DNA of 64,000 bases from Mycobacterium sp. IS-1590 (GCF_001500025.1 NZ_LQIW01000051.1:124001-188000); one strand, 5' to 3'. Positions 1 through 8,810 are shown, numbered from the stretch's first letter. The notes: generated by a model from the sequence alone, not told the origin. Program-made: numbers and translations.

Positions 1-243
1 TACACCGGGCTCATCAACGACGTGGTGATCCCCGGCGCGCAGCAGAAGCAGATTTCTGCGGTGGCTTCGGTGCCGGCGGCCGCATCCGTGTCGGCCGGCC
101 CCGACGAGGCCGTGGTGTTGGTGTTCGTCAACCAGACCGTCGTCATGGGCCAGGACGCTCCGACGGATACCGCCTCGAGCGTGCGGGTGACGTTGGAGAA
201 GATCGACGGCCGCTGGCTCATCTCGAAGTTCGACCCGGTGTAG
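1..243 (+). CDS. Mce-associated-type protein, C-terminal fragment
   Basis: The reading frame is open from the first base, so this is the last 80 codons of a gene that starts before the window. The visible part has a hydrophobic beta-strand with VFVNQT and ends with GRWLISKFDPV. That ending is typical of the soluble NTF2-like domain of mycobacterial Mce-associated membrane proteins, which accompany Mce lipid importers. The membrane anchor would be in the missing N-terminus. The next gene starts 6 bp after the stop and may be co-transcribed. Family assignment rests only on the C-terminal pattern. Confidence 0.55.
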   Translation, partial: YTGLINDVVIPGAQQKQISAVASVPAAASVSAGPDEAVVLVFVNQTVVMGQDAPTDTASSVRVTLEKIDGRWLISKFDPV

Positions 244-249
244 GCCGTA

Positions 250-1158
250 GTGGCCGAACCCGAACTCATCGATGTCGATGCGCCGGGTGTGCGGCTGCGC
301 GCGCTCAGCTGGGGCGCCGTCGGCGCGCCGATCGCGTTGTGCCTGCACGGTTTTCCCGACACTGCGCACGGATGGCGCAGCGTCGCACCGAGACTGGTCG
401 ATGCGGGATGGCGGGTGGTGGCGCCGTTCATGCGAGGCTACGCACCGTCGTCGACGGCATCGGACGGCAGCTACCACGTCGGCGCGCTGATGGACGACGC
501 GCTGAGGGTGCTCGACGCGGCCGGGCCGACCGGCCGCGATGTGCTCATCGGGCATGACTGGGGAGCGATCGCCGGCGCCGGGCTCGCCGCGATGCCGGAC
601 AGTCCCTTCTCGAAGGCCGTCATCATGTCGGTACCGCTTGCCGCCGCGTTCCGACCCCTTGGCCGGACGCCGGATGCGGGCCGGCTCGCCGCGCAGTTGC
701 CCCGGCAGTTGCTCCGCAGCTGGTACATCATGTACTTCCAATTGCCCGGCCTGCCCGAGAGATCCGCGTCGTGGGTGGTGCCCCGCCTGTGGCGCCAATG
801 GTCGCCGGGTTACGACGCCACCGAGGACGTCGCCCACGTCCTCGACGCGATCGGCGCGCCCGAGAATTGGCGCGCCGCGCTCGGCTACTACCGGGCCACT
901 GTGCGCAACAGCAAGCCACCCGCGCAATACGCCGAACTGCACCGGCATTGGCTGTCGGCGCCGCAGCTGCCGACGCTGTACCTGCACGGCACCGACGATG
1001 GTTGCGCCTCAGCCGATTACGCCCGATGGGTTCAGCGGGTTCTGCCCGAGGGCAGTGAGGTCGCCACCGTCGCGCGGGCCGGTCACTTCCTGCAACTGGA
1101 ACAGCCCGAAGCCGTCGCGCGCCACATCGTCGACTTCGTCGGCGCTGCGCGCGCCTAG
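250..1158 (+). CDS. alpha/beta hydrolase, epoxide hydrolase-like
   Basis: A 302-residue alpha/beta-hydrolase fold protein. The oxyanion motif HGFPDT is at residues 33-38. The nucleophile elbow GHDWG puts Asp at 103, which marks the epoxide hydrolase / haloalkane dehalogenase branch rather than a serine esterase. The acid is probably D249 or D250 in GTDD, and the base H279 in AGHF. Lid residues such as YIMYFQLPGLPE resemble soluble epoxide hydrolases. GTG start 6 bp after the upstream stop. The substrate cannot be read from the sequence; mycobacteria carry several such Eph proteins for lipid or xenobiotic epoxides. No signal peptide, so probably cytoplasmic. Confidence 0.8.
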   Translation: MAEPELIDVDAPGVRLRALSWGAVGAPIALCLHGFPDTAHGWRSVAPRLVDAGWRVVAPFMRGYAPSSTASDGSYHVGALMDDALRVLDAAGPTGRDVLIGHDWGAIAGAGLAAMPDSPFSKAVIMSVPLAAAFRPLGRTPDAGRLAAQLPRQLLRSWYIMYFQLPGLPERSASWVVPRLWRQWSPGYDATEDVAHVLDAIGAPENWRAALGYYRATVRNSKPPAQYAELHRHWLSAPQLPTLYLHGTDDGCASADYARWVQRVLPEGSEVATVARAGHFLQLEQPEAVARHIVDFVGAARA

Positions 1159-1168
1159 TCTGGGGGAC

Positions 1169-2428
1169 ATGGGGCGGCGACTGGCTGCGGTGGATGCGCA
1201 GACGTACTTGATGTCGGCGAAGATCCCCAGCGATCAGTTTCTGCTCTACGGTTTCGCGGGGGCCGTTGCCGATATCCCGTTGGCCGTCGCGCGAGTCCGC
1301 GACCGGGCGCGCGGTTGCACCGAGTTGCGCCTGCGGGTGCGTGACGGCAATCGGCTGACGTATCCGCAGTGGGTGGCCGCGGACGTCTCAGCGAACCAGT
1401 TCGTCATGCACGCCGCGGGAAACAGTTGGGCGGACTGTCTGGCGATCGTGGCCGGGGTGTTGAGCTCGGACCAACTCGATCCGCGGGCTATGACGTGGCG
1501 GCTCCACATCTTCCCGCGGGTCGAGAACGTTCCCGCAGTGGGACAGGGCACGGTTGCGGTGGTGCAACTGACGCACGCGCTCGGGGACGGTGTACGGTCG
1601 TCGGCGCTGGCGGCATGGTTGTTCGGAAGACCGGAGATCGTGCCGAATATTCCGGCGCCAGAGCTATTTTCGGGCGTAAGGTTGCCATGGCGCGGCTATG
1701 CGGCTGCGCGGGCCCACCGCGGGCTGGTGCGAGATACGTCGGCCGGATCGGTTCCGCCACCGGCGGATCCACGTCCGGCGTTGCGCAGCAATGCGCGACC
1801 GCAAGGATTGCGCAGCATTCGGACGGTGGTCATGCGGCGCGCAGCGATGCCGGGGCCGACGGTGACGGTCGGTGTACTTGCCGCGGTGTCCGAGGCGTTG
1901 GCCGGGCACCTGCGCGAGTTCGGTGACGACCCGTCGCTGCTGGGCGCCGAAGTGCCTATGGCGAAAGCGGGAGACCGGCACGCGCACAACCATTTCGGCA
2001 ACGTAGGTGTCGGCCTGTACCCGGATCTGCCGTTCGATGCGCGAACCTTGCGCATCGTCGACGACCTCGAGCAACGGCGGCATCGGGCCGGCCATCCGGC
2101 GATGGCTGCGGCCGGTCGAGCGTCCGCCGCGGTGCCTGCCTGGTTACTGCGCTATGGCGTAGGAAGATTCGACCCGACACTGCGCTCCCCGACGGTCACG
2201 GGAAACACCGTCGTCTCCAGTGTGAACCGCGGTCCCGCCGACCTACGCTTCGGGAACTCACCGGTGGTATTCACCGCTGGATTTCCAGGGCTGTCGCCGA
2301 TGATGGGCGTGACGCACGGCGTACACGGCATCGGAGACGCCATCGCCGTCAGCGTGCATGCAGCCGAGTCCGCGATCGGCGACATCGACTCCTACATCGA
2401 GAGACTGGCAGCGGCGTTGGATCGATGA
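1169..2428 (+). CDS. wax ester synthase/DGAT-like acyltransferase
   Basis: A 419-residue protein of the WS/DGAT type, which moves acyl groups from acyl-CoA to alcohols or diacylglycerol. The catalytic HHxxxDG motif appears as THALGDG at about residues 135-141. The second His and the DG are kept, but the first His is Thr. The C-terminus contains SSVNRGP and FTAGF segments typical of the DUF1298 half. The ATG at 1169 follows GGGGGAC closely and lies 10 bp after the hydrolase stop. The open frame extends far upstream, but that part is antisense-like low-complexity sequence inside the hydrolase gene. Shorter than the usual 450-500 residues, so activity is uncertain. Confidence 0.72.
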   Translation: MGRRLAAVDAQTYLMSAKIPSDQFLLYGFAGAVADIPLAVARVRDRARGCTELRLRVRDGNRLTYPQWVAADVSANQFVMHAAGNSWADCLAIVAGVLSSDQLDPRAMTWRLHIFPRVENVPAVGQGTVAVVQLTHALGDGVRSSALAAWLFGRPEIVPNIPAPELFSGVRLPWRGYAAARAHRGLVRDTSAGSVPPPADPRPALRSNARPQGLRSIRTVVMRRAAMPGPTVTVGVLAAVSEALAGHLREFGDDPSLLGAEVPMAKAGDRHAHNHFGNVGVGLYPDLPFDARTLRIVDDLEQRRHRAGHPAMAAAGRASAAVPAWLLRYGVGRFDPTLRSPTVTGNTVVSSVNRGPADLRFGNSPVVFTAGFPGLSPMMGVTHGVHGIGDAIAVSVHAAESAIGDIDSYIERLAAALDR

Positions 2429-2620
2429 GGTATCGGTCGGCGAAGCGGGGCGGTATTTCGGCGAGGGTCAGCGACACCCACGCGGCCAGCATCTGACCAT
2501 TCCTTACCGGCCGTTCGGCCGCGCCGCGGCCAGAATCCCGCGACCATTACCAGTAGGGCTCGCACCGCGGAGAGGTGAAGCGACGAGGAAAACCCCGAGA
2601 TCGCATCGGCGAGGAGGCAC
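2429..2620. other. intergenic region before GH1 gene
   Basis: A 192-bp spacer between the acyltransferase and the GH1 gene. The only clear signal is the ribosome binding site GAGGAGG at 2611-2617. It sits 3 nt before GTG 2621 and 6 nt before ATG 2624, so the ATG is the better start of the glycosidase. No terminator-like hairpin or operator was recognised. Confidence 0.5.
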
Positions 2621-2623
2621 GTG

Positions 2624-4039
2624 ATGCCTGGGACACCAACAAATTCATCGGCGTCGGCCGGCCGTCGATTCCCGGACGAGTTCTTCTGGGGCACGGCTAC
2701 GGCGGCCTTCCAGATCGAAGGCGCCTGGGACGAAGATGGCAAAGGTCCGTCTATCTGGGACACCTTTGGTCACGCCGGCAAGATCAGGGACGGCTCCACC
2801 GGCGACGTGGCCGTCGATCACTATCACCGGTACCAGGAAGACGTCCAGCTGATGAAGGCGATCGGGGCGACGGCATACCGGTTCTCCATCTCGTGGCCCC
2901 GCATCTTCCCCGACGGGGTTGGCCAGCCGAATTCGAAGGGTCTGGACTTCTATCGTCGTCTCGTTGACGAGCTGCTCGCCAATGACATCGAGCCGTTCGC
3001 GACGCTTTACCACTGGGATTTGCCACAGGCGCTGCAGGACAAGGGCGGATGGCAGTCGCGCGACACGGCTGAGGCGTTCGGCGATTACGCCGGCTACGTC
3101 GCGGCGCAGCTCAGCGACCGGGTGCGGCACTTCTTTACCATCAACGAGTTCTCCAGCTTCGTGGAGCTGGGACACGGCAGGGGCATGCTCGCTCCGGGCT
3201 TGCAGCTGCCGCCGGGTCAGGTCAACCAAATTCGTCACCATGCCGTGCTCGGCCACGGCCTGGCCGTCCGGTCCATTCGGGCTCAGGCCCGCCCGGCGAC
3301 CAAGGTCGGGCCCGCGGAACAGCTCGTCGGCACCGCTCCCATCATTGAGACCGCAGAGAACATCTCGGCCGCGGCGGCCGCATTGCGGGAGCTCAACGCG
3401 GGCTACATGACCGTGATGATGGAAGGCTGTTACACCGATGCGTTCCTCGCGCAGCACGGCGCGGACGCGCCGAAGTTCACCTCCGAGGACCTGCAGATCA
3501 TCAGCAGCCCGGTCGATTTCATCGGCACCAACATCTATATGGTCCATGCCTTTGTCCAGGCATCCGACTCGGAGCCCGGGTACGAAGTGGTCGCGGGAAG
3601 CTTCATGGTGCCTCCCCCGGCGCGGTCGTATCAGCCGATGCATGCCCGCGCCCAGTACCCGAACTCAGAGGTCGCGTTGATGCTCAGCCCCGAATCGATG
3701 TACTGGGGGACGCGCCTCCTGGTCGACGTATGGAACGCCAAGGAAATCTTCATCACCGAGAACGGCATGCCGACGACCGCTGAGGAGGACGCCGAAGGAT
3801 TCGACACGGGCCGCGTCGTATGGCTCCGGGCTTTTCTCACCGAACTGCAGCGGGCGACGGCCGACGGTGTGCCGGTTCGCGGCTACTTTCACTGGAGCCT
3901 GCTCGACAACCTCGAGTGGGGCGCGGGCATGAAGCCAAGGTTCGGGCTCTATCGGGTCGACCTTGCGACTCAGAGGCGATCACCCAAGCTCAGCGCGAAT
4001 TGGTTCCGAGAGGTGGCGCGACACAATGCGGTCGTGTGA
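2624..4039 (+). CDS. glycoside hydrolase family 1 (beta-glucosidase type)
   Basis: A 471-residue GH1 (beta/alpha)8-barrel enzyme. The N-terminal signature FFWGTATAAFQIEGA, the nucleophile motif ITENG (E379) and the late DNLEWGAGMKPRFGLY segment are all present. The acid/base motif, normally T(F/L)NEP, reads TINEF: the Asn and Glu (E175) are kept but Pro is replaced by Phe. Expected activity is hydrolysis of beta-glucosides or related beta-glycosides in the cytoplasm, as no signal peptide is visible. ATG 2624 is preferred over GTG 2621 because of the GAGGAGG site. No sugar transporter or regulator lies next to it. Confidence 0.88.
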   Translation: MPGTPTNSSASAGRRFPDEFFWGTATAAFQIEGAWDEDGKGPSIWDTFGHAGKIRDGSTGDVAVDHYHRYQEDVQLMKAIGATAYRFSISWPRIFPDGVGQPNSKGLDFYRRLVDELLANDIEPFATLYHWDLPQALQDKGGWQSRDTAEAFGDYAGYVAAQLSDRVRHFFTINEFSSFVELGHGRGMLAPGLQLPPGQVNQIRHHAVLGHGLAVRSIRAQARPATKVGPAEQLVGTAPIIETAENISAAAAALRELNAGYMTVMMEGCYTDAFLAQHGADAPKFTSEDLQIISSPVDFIGTNIYMVHAFVQASDSEPGYEVVAGSFMVPPPARSYQPMHARAQYPNSEVALMLSPESMYWGTRLLVDVWNAKEIFITENGMPTTAEEDAEGFDTGRVVWLRAFLTELQRATADGVPVRGYFHWSLLDNLEWGAGMKPRFGLYRVDLATQRRSPKLSANWFREVARHNAVV

Positions 4040-4155
4040 ATCGCCTCGTGCGGCGTTGGCGCAATCACCACAGCTGCGCTTCTTCGGACAGCCGGCCGAT
4101 CCGGTTGGGCGAGGGGGCTGGGCAGCGACTTAACACATGGCCTAGATTTTGTTGC

Positions 4156-4677
4156 ATGACTGCTTACGACGTCGGCGTGCTGATCCTGCGGGTGGTCCTG
4201 GGTCTGACCATGGCCGCCCACGGCTACAACAAGTTCTTCGGGCCCGGAGGCCTCAGCGGTACTGCCGGGTGGTTCGACAGCATGGGGATGAAGCCGGGCA
4301 AGTTCCATGCCCGAGTCGCCGCGACGACGGAGATGGCGGCCGGCATCGGTCTCGCGGTCGGACTGCTGACCCCGATACCCGCGGCAGGTTTCGTGGCGCT
4401 CATGCTCGTCGCGGCGTGGACCGTGCACCGGCCCAACGGCTTCTTCATCGTCAAGGAAGGCTGGGAGTACAACCTCGTGCTGGCCGCCGCAGCCGTCGGC
4501 ATCGCGACGATCGGAGCGGGCAAGCTCAGCCTCGACCATCTGCTGTTCAGCTCGACGAGCTTCTACGACCTGCTGCACGGCTGGTGGGGTCTGGTCATCT
4601 CGCTGGGTCTGGGCCTGCTCGGCGGCATCGGGCAGCTGGCGATCTTCTACCGGCCGCCGGCCAAGACCGACGCCTGA
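4156..4677 (+). CDS. DoxX family membrane protein
   Basis: A 173-residue protein with four predicted transmembrane segments. The N-terminus has the DoxX pattern ILRVVLGLTMAAHGYNKFFG, followed by a Gly-rich loop and ATTEMAAGIGLAVGLLTP. DoxX proteins are linked to thiosulfate oxidation or, in mycobacteria, a membrane-associated redox complex, but most members have no known role. The ATG at 4156 lies inside a longer open frame and starts exactly where DoxX homology begins. A second, unrelated DoxX-type gene is at 19789-20331. Confidence 0.8.
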   Translation: MTAYDVGVLILRVVLGLTMAAHGYNKFFGPGGLSGTAGWFDSMGMKPGKFHARVAATTEMAAGIGLAVGLLTPIPAAGFVALMLVAAWTVHRPNGFFIVKEGWEYNLVLAAAAVGIATIGAGKLSLDHLLFSSTSFYDLLHGWWGLVISLGLGLLGGIGQLAIFYRPPAKTDA

Positions 4678-4785
4678 CCAGAGCCCGCGCAGTTCGCGAA
4701 CCGCACACCAGGGTCGTGAAACCTCGGCGATCGCGACCCTGTTGTAGTTTTCGCGAAGCGGACGTGAGCATCTGGAGCCGTATAG

Positions 4786-4801
4786 CTAGAACACGTTCTA
4801 G
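4786..4801. promoter_or_regulatory. KstR-type operator
   Basis: The 16-bp sequence CTAGAACACGTTCTAG matches the TNNAACNNGTTNNA consensus of KstR, the TetR-family repressor of mycobacterial sterol catabolism. Both arms are perfect around the two central bases. It overlaps a TATAGC -10-like element at 4781-4786 and lies 11 bp before the ATG at 4813, a position suited to repression. The kstR gene itself is not in the window. Confidence 0.75.
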
Positions 4802-4812
4802 TCTGTGTTCCC

Positions 4813-6555
4813 ATGGGGTTCTTGAAGCAGGACGCGCCTGTCGTCGATTACGAGGAGTGGAGTAAGGGCAGCCGCGCGGAGAAGATCGTGCCGATGGCCC
4901 GGCACTGGGCCGAGGTGGGGTTCGGCACGCCGGTGGTTCTGCACCTGTTCTATGTCGTCAAGATCCTGCTCTACATCCTCGGCGCATGGCTGGTGGTGCT
5001 CACCACCACGGGTATCGACGGGTTCACCAACGTCGGCTCCTGGTACCACGAGCCGATCGTGTTCGAGAAGGTCGTGCTGTACACGATGCTGTTCGAGGTC
5101 GTCGGTCTCGGCTGCGGTTTCGGACCACTCAACAACCGGTTCTTCCCGCCGATGGGATCGATCCTGTACTGGTTGCGACCCAACACGATTCGGCTTCCAC
5201 CGTGGCCGACCCGCATCCCGCTGACCAAAGGCGACACCCGCACACCGTTCGATGCGCTGCTCTACGGCGTGCTCCTCGTGTTGCTGATCGTGGCGCTGTT
5301 CTCCGACGGCACCGGACCGATACCCGAACTCGGCACCGACGTCGGCGTGCTGCCGGTGTGGCAGATCGCCGCCATCCTCGGCGTTCTCGCCGTGCTCGGG
5401 CTGCGCGACAAGGTGATCTTCCTGGCCGCCCGCGGCGAGGTGTACGCCTCGCTGGCGGTTTGCTTCCTGTTCGCCGGGCCCGACATCATCATCGCCGCCA
5501 AACTCGTGTGCCTGACGATCTGGCTCGGCGCTGCGACATCGAAACTCAACAAGCACTTCCCGTTCGTCATCTCCACGATGATGAGCAACAACCCGGTGTT
5601 CCGCCCCAAATGGATCAAACGCAGGTTCTTCGAACGCTTTCCGGACGATCTGCGGCCCGGCCGGGCATCACGGTGGCTGGCGCATTTCAGCACCGCCGTC
5701 GAGGGTTTGGTCCCGCTGGTGCTGTTCTTCTCTCCCGGCGGTTGGCCGACCTACATCGCCGCGTTCGTGATGCTGGTGTTCCACTTCGGCATCCTGTCCT
5801 CGATCCCGATGGGAGTGCCCCTGGAGTGGAACGTCTTCATGATGTTCTCGGTCCTGGCGCTGTTCGTCGGACACCCCGGGATCGGCCTCGGTGATCTGCA
5901 GAGCCCGTGGCCGATTGTGCTTTTCGTTGTCGTCGCCGGCACCGTGGTGATGGGCAACCTGTTTCCGCGCAAGGTGTCGTTCCTGCCGGGCATGCGCTAC
6001 TACGCGGGCAACTGGGACACCGGGTTGTGGTGTGTGAAACCGTCGGCCTCGGCGAAGATCGAGGAGAACGTCGTCTCGATCGCGAGCATGCCGCAGGCGC
6101 AGATGGAGCGGTACTACGGCAGCCCGGAGACCGCCCAGATGTATCTCTACATGGGATATGCGTTCCGCGCGTTCAACACTCACGGCCGCGCGATGTTCAC
6201 ACTCGCGCACCGTGCGATGGCCGGCCACAACGAGGACGACTATGTGCTGACCGACGGCGAGCGCATCTGCAGCACCGCCATCGGCTGGAACTTCGGCGAC
6301 GGCCATATGCACAACGAACAGCTCATCGAGGCCCTGCAGAAACGCTGCAATTTCGAACCGGGTGAGGTCATCGTCGTGCTGATCGACGGGCAGCCGATCC
6401 ACAAGCAGCGTCAGGAATACCGGTTGGTCGACGCGGCGACAGGGGAGTTCGAACGGGGCTACATCCGCGTCGCCGACATGGTGACACGCCAACCGTGGGA
6501 CGACACGGTCCCGGTCCACGTCACCTGGCAGAAGGACAGCGCCGACGCTCCCTAG
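4813..6555 (+). CDS. DUF3556-like multi-pass membrane protein
   Basis: A 580-residue protein with about 8-10 hydrophobic segments in the first 390 residues, then a soluble C-terminal part with many conserved-looking aromatic and acidic residues (YYGSPETAQMYLYMGYAF; GDGHMHNEQLIEAL). Overall layout and length resemble the actinobacterial DUF3556 transmembrane family, whose function is unknown. A KstR-type box directly in front suggests control by the sterol-catabolism repressor, so a role in steroid uptake or membrane adaptation is an inference. No Shine-Dalgarno sequence lies before the ATG, so translation may be from a short-leader transcript. Confidence 0.65.
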   Translation: MGFLKQDAPVVDYEEWSKGSRAEKIVPMARHWAEVGFGTPVVLHLFYVVKILLYILGAWLVVLTTTGIDGFTNVGSWYHEPIVFEKVVLYTMLFEVVGLGCGFGPLNNRFFPPMGSILYWLRPNTIRLPPWPTRIPLTKGDTRTPFDALLYGVLLVLLIVALFSDGTGPIPELGTDVGVLPVWQIAAILGVLAVLGLRDKVIFLAARGEVYASLAVCFLFAGPDIIIAAKLVCLTIWLGAATSKLNKHFPFVISTMMSNNPVFRPKWIKRRFFERFPDDLRPGRASRWLAHFSTAVEGLVPLVLFFSPGGWPTYIAAFVMLVFHFGILSSIPMGVPLEWNVFMMFSVLALFVGHPGIGLGDLQSPWPIVLFVVVAGTVVMGNLFPRKVSFLPGMRYYAGNWDTGLWCVKPSASAKIEENVVSIASMPQAQMERYYGSPETAQMYLYMGYAFRAFNTHGRAMFTLAHRAMAGHNEDDYVLTDGERICSTAIGWNFGDGHMHNEQLIEALQKRCNFEPGEVIVVLIDGQPIHKQRQEYRLVDAATGEFERGYIRVADMVTRQPWDDTVPVHVTWQKDSADAP

Positions 6556-7316
6556 CCCATGACGTCGCGGACCTTGACGTCCTCGAGTCCCTGCAGGAGC
6601 AGATCCCGAGCGGTGTCGAGGTGCTTGCGCCAGTGCGCTTCGGCGGCTGCGCCGTCGCCGGATCTCAACAGCTGCATCAATTTCCGGTACGAACGCATCA
6701 ACTTGTCGAAGTCGGCCCGCGACACCGGCCGACGCTCCTTGAACAGGAATGTGTTGTGGCGCACCGTGATCTCGTGCAGCATGCCGGCGATGATGGACAG
6801 CGTCGCGTTGCCCGACAGCTCGACGACGCGCCTGTGGAAGTCGCCCGTCGTCTCTGCCAGGGTGTCGTTCTGCCAACCGGAGGGCACGTGTTCTTCGAGC
6901 AGGCTGTCGAGCTCAGCGAACGCATCGGCCGAACCGGACTCGGCCAGCAGCCGCACCGCCATCGGCTCGATCCCGGCGCGCGCCGTCATCAGGTCGGCGA
7001 TCGTCGCGCCGGACAACTCGAGCAGTAGTCCGGCGGGGCGGGCGACGATCTCGGGGCCGGGCACGCGAACGCGGGCGCCGGTGCGCGAACCGCGCCGCAC
7101 CTCGACGAGGCGTTCGGACTCCAGGACACGGACCGCCTCCCGCAAGGTCGGCCTGCTCACCCCGAAGTGGGCCATCAGCTCGGCTTCGTTGGGGAGGAAG
7201 TCGCCGTCCTTGAGCTGACCGTCGACCACCATGCGGCGCAGCGTGCCGGCGACGAGTTCGGCCGTCTTCGGTGACCGCACCGTCGTTCCGGCGCCGACGC
7301 CGTCCGGGCCGATCAT
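6552..7316 (-). CDS. GntR-family (FadR subfamily) regulator
   Basis: A winged-helix N-terminal domain (LPNEAELMAHFGVSRPTLREAVRVLES) is followed by an all-helical FCD domain with the metal-site pattern DFHRRV ... HEITVRH. This is the FadR/FCD subfamily of GntR repressors, which usually bind acyl-CoAs or organic acids. The ATG at 7316 is chosen; GTG codons upstream to about 7349 are alternatives. The gene is divergent from a beta-oxidation operon that starts at 7658, and the shared spacer has two inverted repeats of similar sequence. It is therefore a good candidate for an autoregulated repressor of that operon. Its 3' end overlaps the upstream convergent gene by 4 bp. Confidence 0.85.
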   Translation of the reverse strand: MIGPDGVGAGTTVRSPKTAELVAGTLRRMVVDGQLKDGDFLPNEAELMAHFGVSRPTLREAVRVLESERLVEVRRGSRTGARVRVPGPEIVARPAGLLLELSGATIADLMTARAGIEPMAVRLLAESGSADAFAELDSLLEEHVPSGWQNDTLAETTGDFHRRVVELSGNATLSIIAGMLHEITVRHNTFLFKERRPVSRADFDKLMRSYRKLMQLLRSGDGAAAEAHWRKHLDTARDLLLQGLEDVKVRDVMG

Positions 7317-7390
7317 CGGCGCCAACGGTGTACTTCGAGCCACTCCCACTCCCACGTTGTGGCTGACCGAGCGGCCAGCTGTACAACTCA

Positions 7391-7412
7391 GTAAACCATG
7401 TGTATCGGTTAC
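7391..7412. promoter_or_regulatory. inverted repeat, candidate GntR operator 1
   Basis: GTAAACC at 7391-7397 and GGTTAC at 7407-7412 form an imperfect inverted repeat upstream of the GntR gene. The left arm GTAAACC recurs exactly in the repeat at 7580-7598 in front of the thiolase gene. The shared half-site suggests one regulator binds both. Confidence 0.4.
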
Positions 7413-7571
7413 TCCGGGCAAAGCAACTGGCGATGCCACCGTCGGGCTCGGGGCGGGACGGACCAGAACCGTATCCCGAATGACCAGGCAGGGCGAACGT
7501 CCGCTACGTTCGCGGCAATCGCTGGAACCGACCGGCGGTCTGCCACCCCACCACGCCCACCAACCAGTAGG

Positions 7572-7601
7572 TTGACCTAGTAAACCTTGTTCGTTTACGT
7601 T
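7572..7601 (+). promoter_or_regulatory. thiolase operon promoter with candidate GntR operator 2
   Basis: A possible -35 element TTGACC (7572-7577) and -10 element TACGTT (7596-7601) are 18 bp apart. The perfect inverted repeat GTAAAC-N7-GTTTAC (7580-7598) fills the spacer and runs into the -10. Binding there would block RNA polymerase. The promoter elements are inferred by eye. Confidence 0.45.
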
Positions 7602-7657
7602 CGGGGGTGGACCCGCGCGTATGCGGGTGAATCCTCGGACTTCGAAGGAGAAGTGTC

Positions 7658-8803
7658 ATGGCTGAAGCCGTCATCGTCGAGGCAGTACGGTCGCCCGTCG
7701 GCAAGCGCAACGGAGGACTTTCCGGTGTGCATCCGGCTGAGTTGTCCGCGCAGGTTCTCAACGGTCTGGTGCAGCGCGCCGGCGTCGACCCCGCGCTCGT
7801 CGACGACGTCATCTGGGGTTGCGTCATGCAGGCCGGTGAGCAGGCCCTCGACATCGGTCGCACGGCCCTGCTGACGGCCGGATGGCCGGAGACCGTCCCG
7901 GGCGTCACCGTCGACCGCCAGTGCGGTTCGAGCCAGCAGTCGGTGCACTTCGCCGCCGCCGGTGTGGTGGCCGGCCACTACGACGTCGTCGTCGCGGGCG
8001 GTGTCGAGTCGATGTCGCGCACCCCGATGGGCGCCTCGCTGGCCAACGGCGGCAACCCGTACTCGGCGAACTTCAAGAACCGCTACAAGCAGACTCCGAA
8101 CCAGGGCATCGGCGCCGAGATGATCGCCGAGCAGTGGGGCTTCAGCCGCACCGATCTCGACCAGTTCTCGCTCGACTCGCACGAAAAGGCCGCCGCCGCA
8201 CAGGATGCGGGTGCGTTCGACGATCAGATCGTCGGCATCAAAGACGACGAGGGCAACACCGTTCTGAAGGACGAAGGTATCCGTCGCGGCACCACGCTGG
8301 AGAAGATGGGCCAACTCAAGCCGGCCTTCCGCGAGGACGGCGTGATCCACGCCGGCAACTCGTCGCAGATCTCCGACGGTTCGGCGGCGCTGCTGTTCAT
8401 GTCGGCGGAGAAAGCCAAGGAACTGGGCCTCAAGCCGCTGGCCCGCGTGCACACCGCGGTGCTGGCCGGCGCCGATCCGGTGATCATGCTGACCGCGCCG
8501 ATCCCGGCCACCCAGAAGGCGCTCAAGCGCTCCGGCCTGTCCGTCGACGACATCGGGGCATTCGAGGTCAACGAGGCGTTCGCGCCGGTCCCGATGGCGT
8601 GGCTCAAGGACATCGGCGCCGACGAGAAGAAGCTGAACCCGAACGGCGGTGCGATCGCGCTGGGCCACCCGCTCGGTGGCTCGGGAGCGCGCATCATGAC
8701 GACGCTGCTGTACCACATGCGCGACAACGGCATCAAGTACGGCCTGCAGACCATGTGTGAGGGTGGCGGGCAGGCCAACGCCACCATTCTCGAGCTGCTG
8801 TGA
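7658..8803 (+). CDS. acetyl-CoA acetyltransferase (thiolase, FadA type)
   Basis: A 381-residue type II thiolase. The acyl-accepting Cys is C89 in RQCGSSQQ, with H337 in GHPLGGSG and C367 in MCEGGG completing the active site. It would cleave 3-ketoacyl-CoA to acetyl-CoA and a shortened acyl-CoA, or run the reverse condensation. A strong site AAGGAG at 7645-7650 supports the ATG at 7658. It is the first gene of a three-gene beta-oxidation operon with an enoyl-CoA hydratase and an acyl-CoA dehydrogenase, divergent from a FadR-type regulator. Length and motifs fit the mycobacterial FadA group; chain-length or sterol specificity cannot be read. Confidence 0.9.
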   Translation: MAEAVIVEAVRSPVGKRNGGLSGVHPAELSAQVLNGLVQRAGVDPALVDDVIWGCVMQAGEQALDIGRTALLTAGWPETVPGVTVDRQCGSSQQSVHFAAAGVVAGHYDVVVAGGVESMSRTPMGASLANGGNPYSANFKNRYKQTPNQGIGAEMIAEQWGFSRTDLDQFSLDSHEKAAAAQDAGAFDDQIVGIKDDEGNTVLKDEGIRRGTTLEKMGQLKPAFREDGVIHAGNSSQISDGSAALLFMSAEKAKELGLKPLARVHTAVLAGADPVIMLTAPIPATQKALKRSGLSVDDIGAFEVNEAFAPVPMAWLKDIGADEKKLNPNGGAIALGHPLGGSGARIMTTLLYHMRDNGIKYGLQTMCEGGGQANATILELL

Positions 8804-8810
8804 GTTGCTT

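Noticed and set aside
539-1168. N-terminal extension of the wax-ester-synthase-like gene through the hydrolase gene
   Set aside because: The extension is Arg/Ser/Pro-rich out-of-frame sequence; ATG 1169 begins the family homology and has a purine-rich site.
2429-2620. Short minus-strand frame in the spacer before the GH1 gene
   Set aside because: About 50 codons that run into antisense of the neighbouring gene, no ribosome site.
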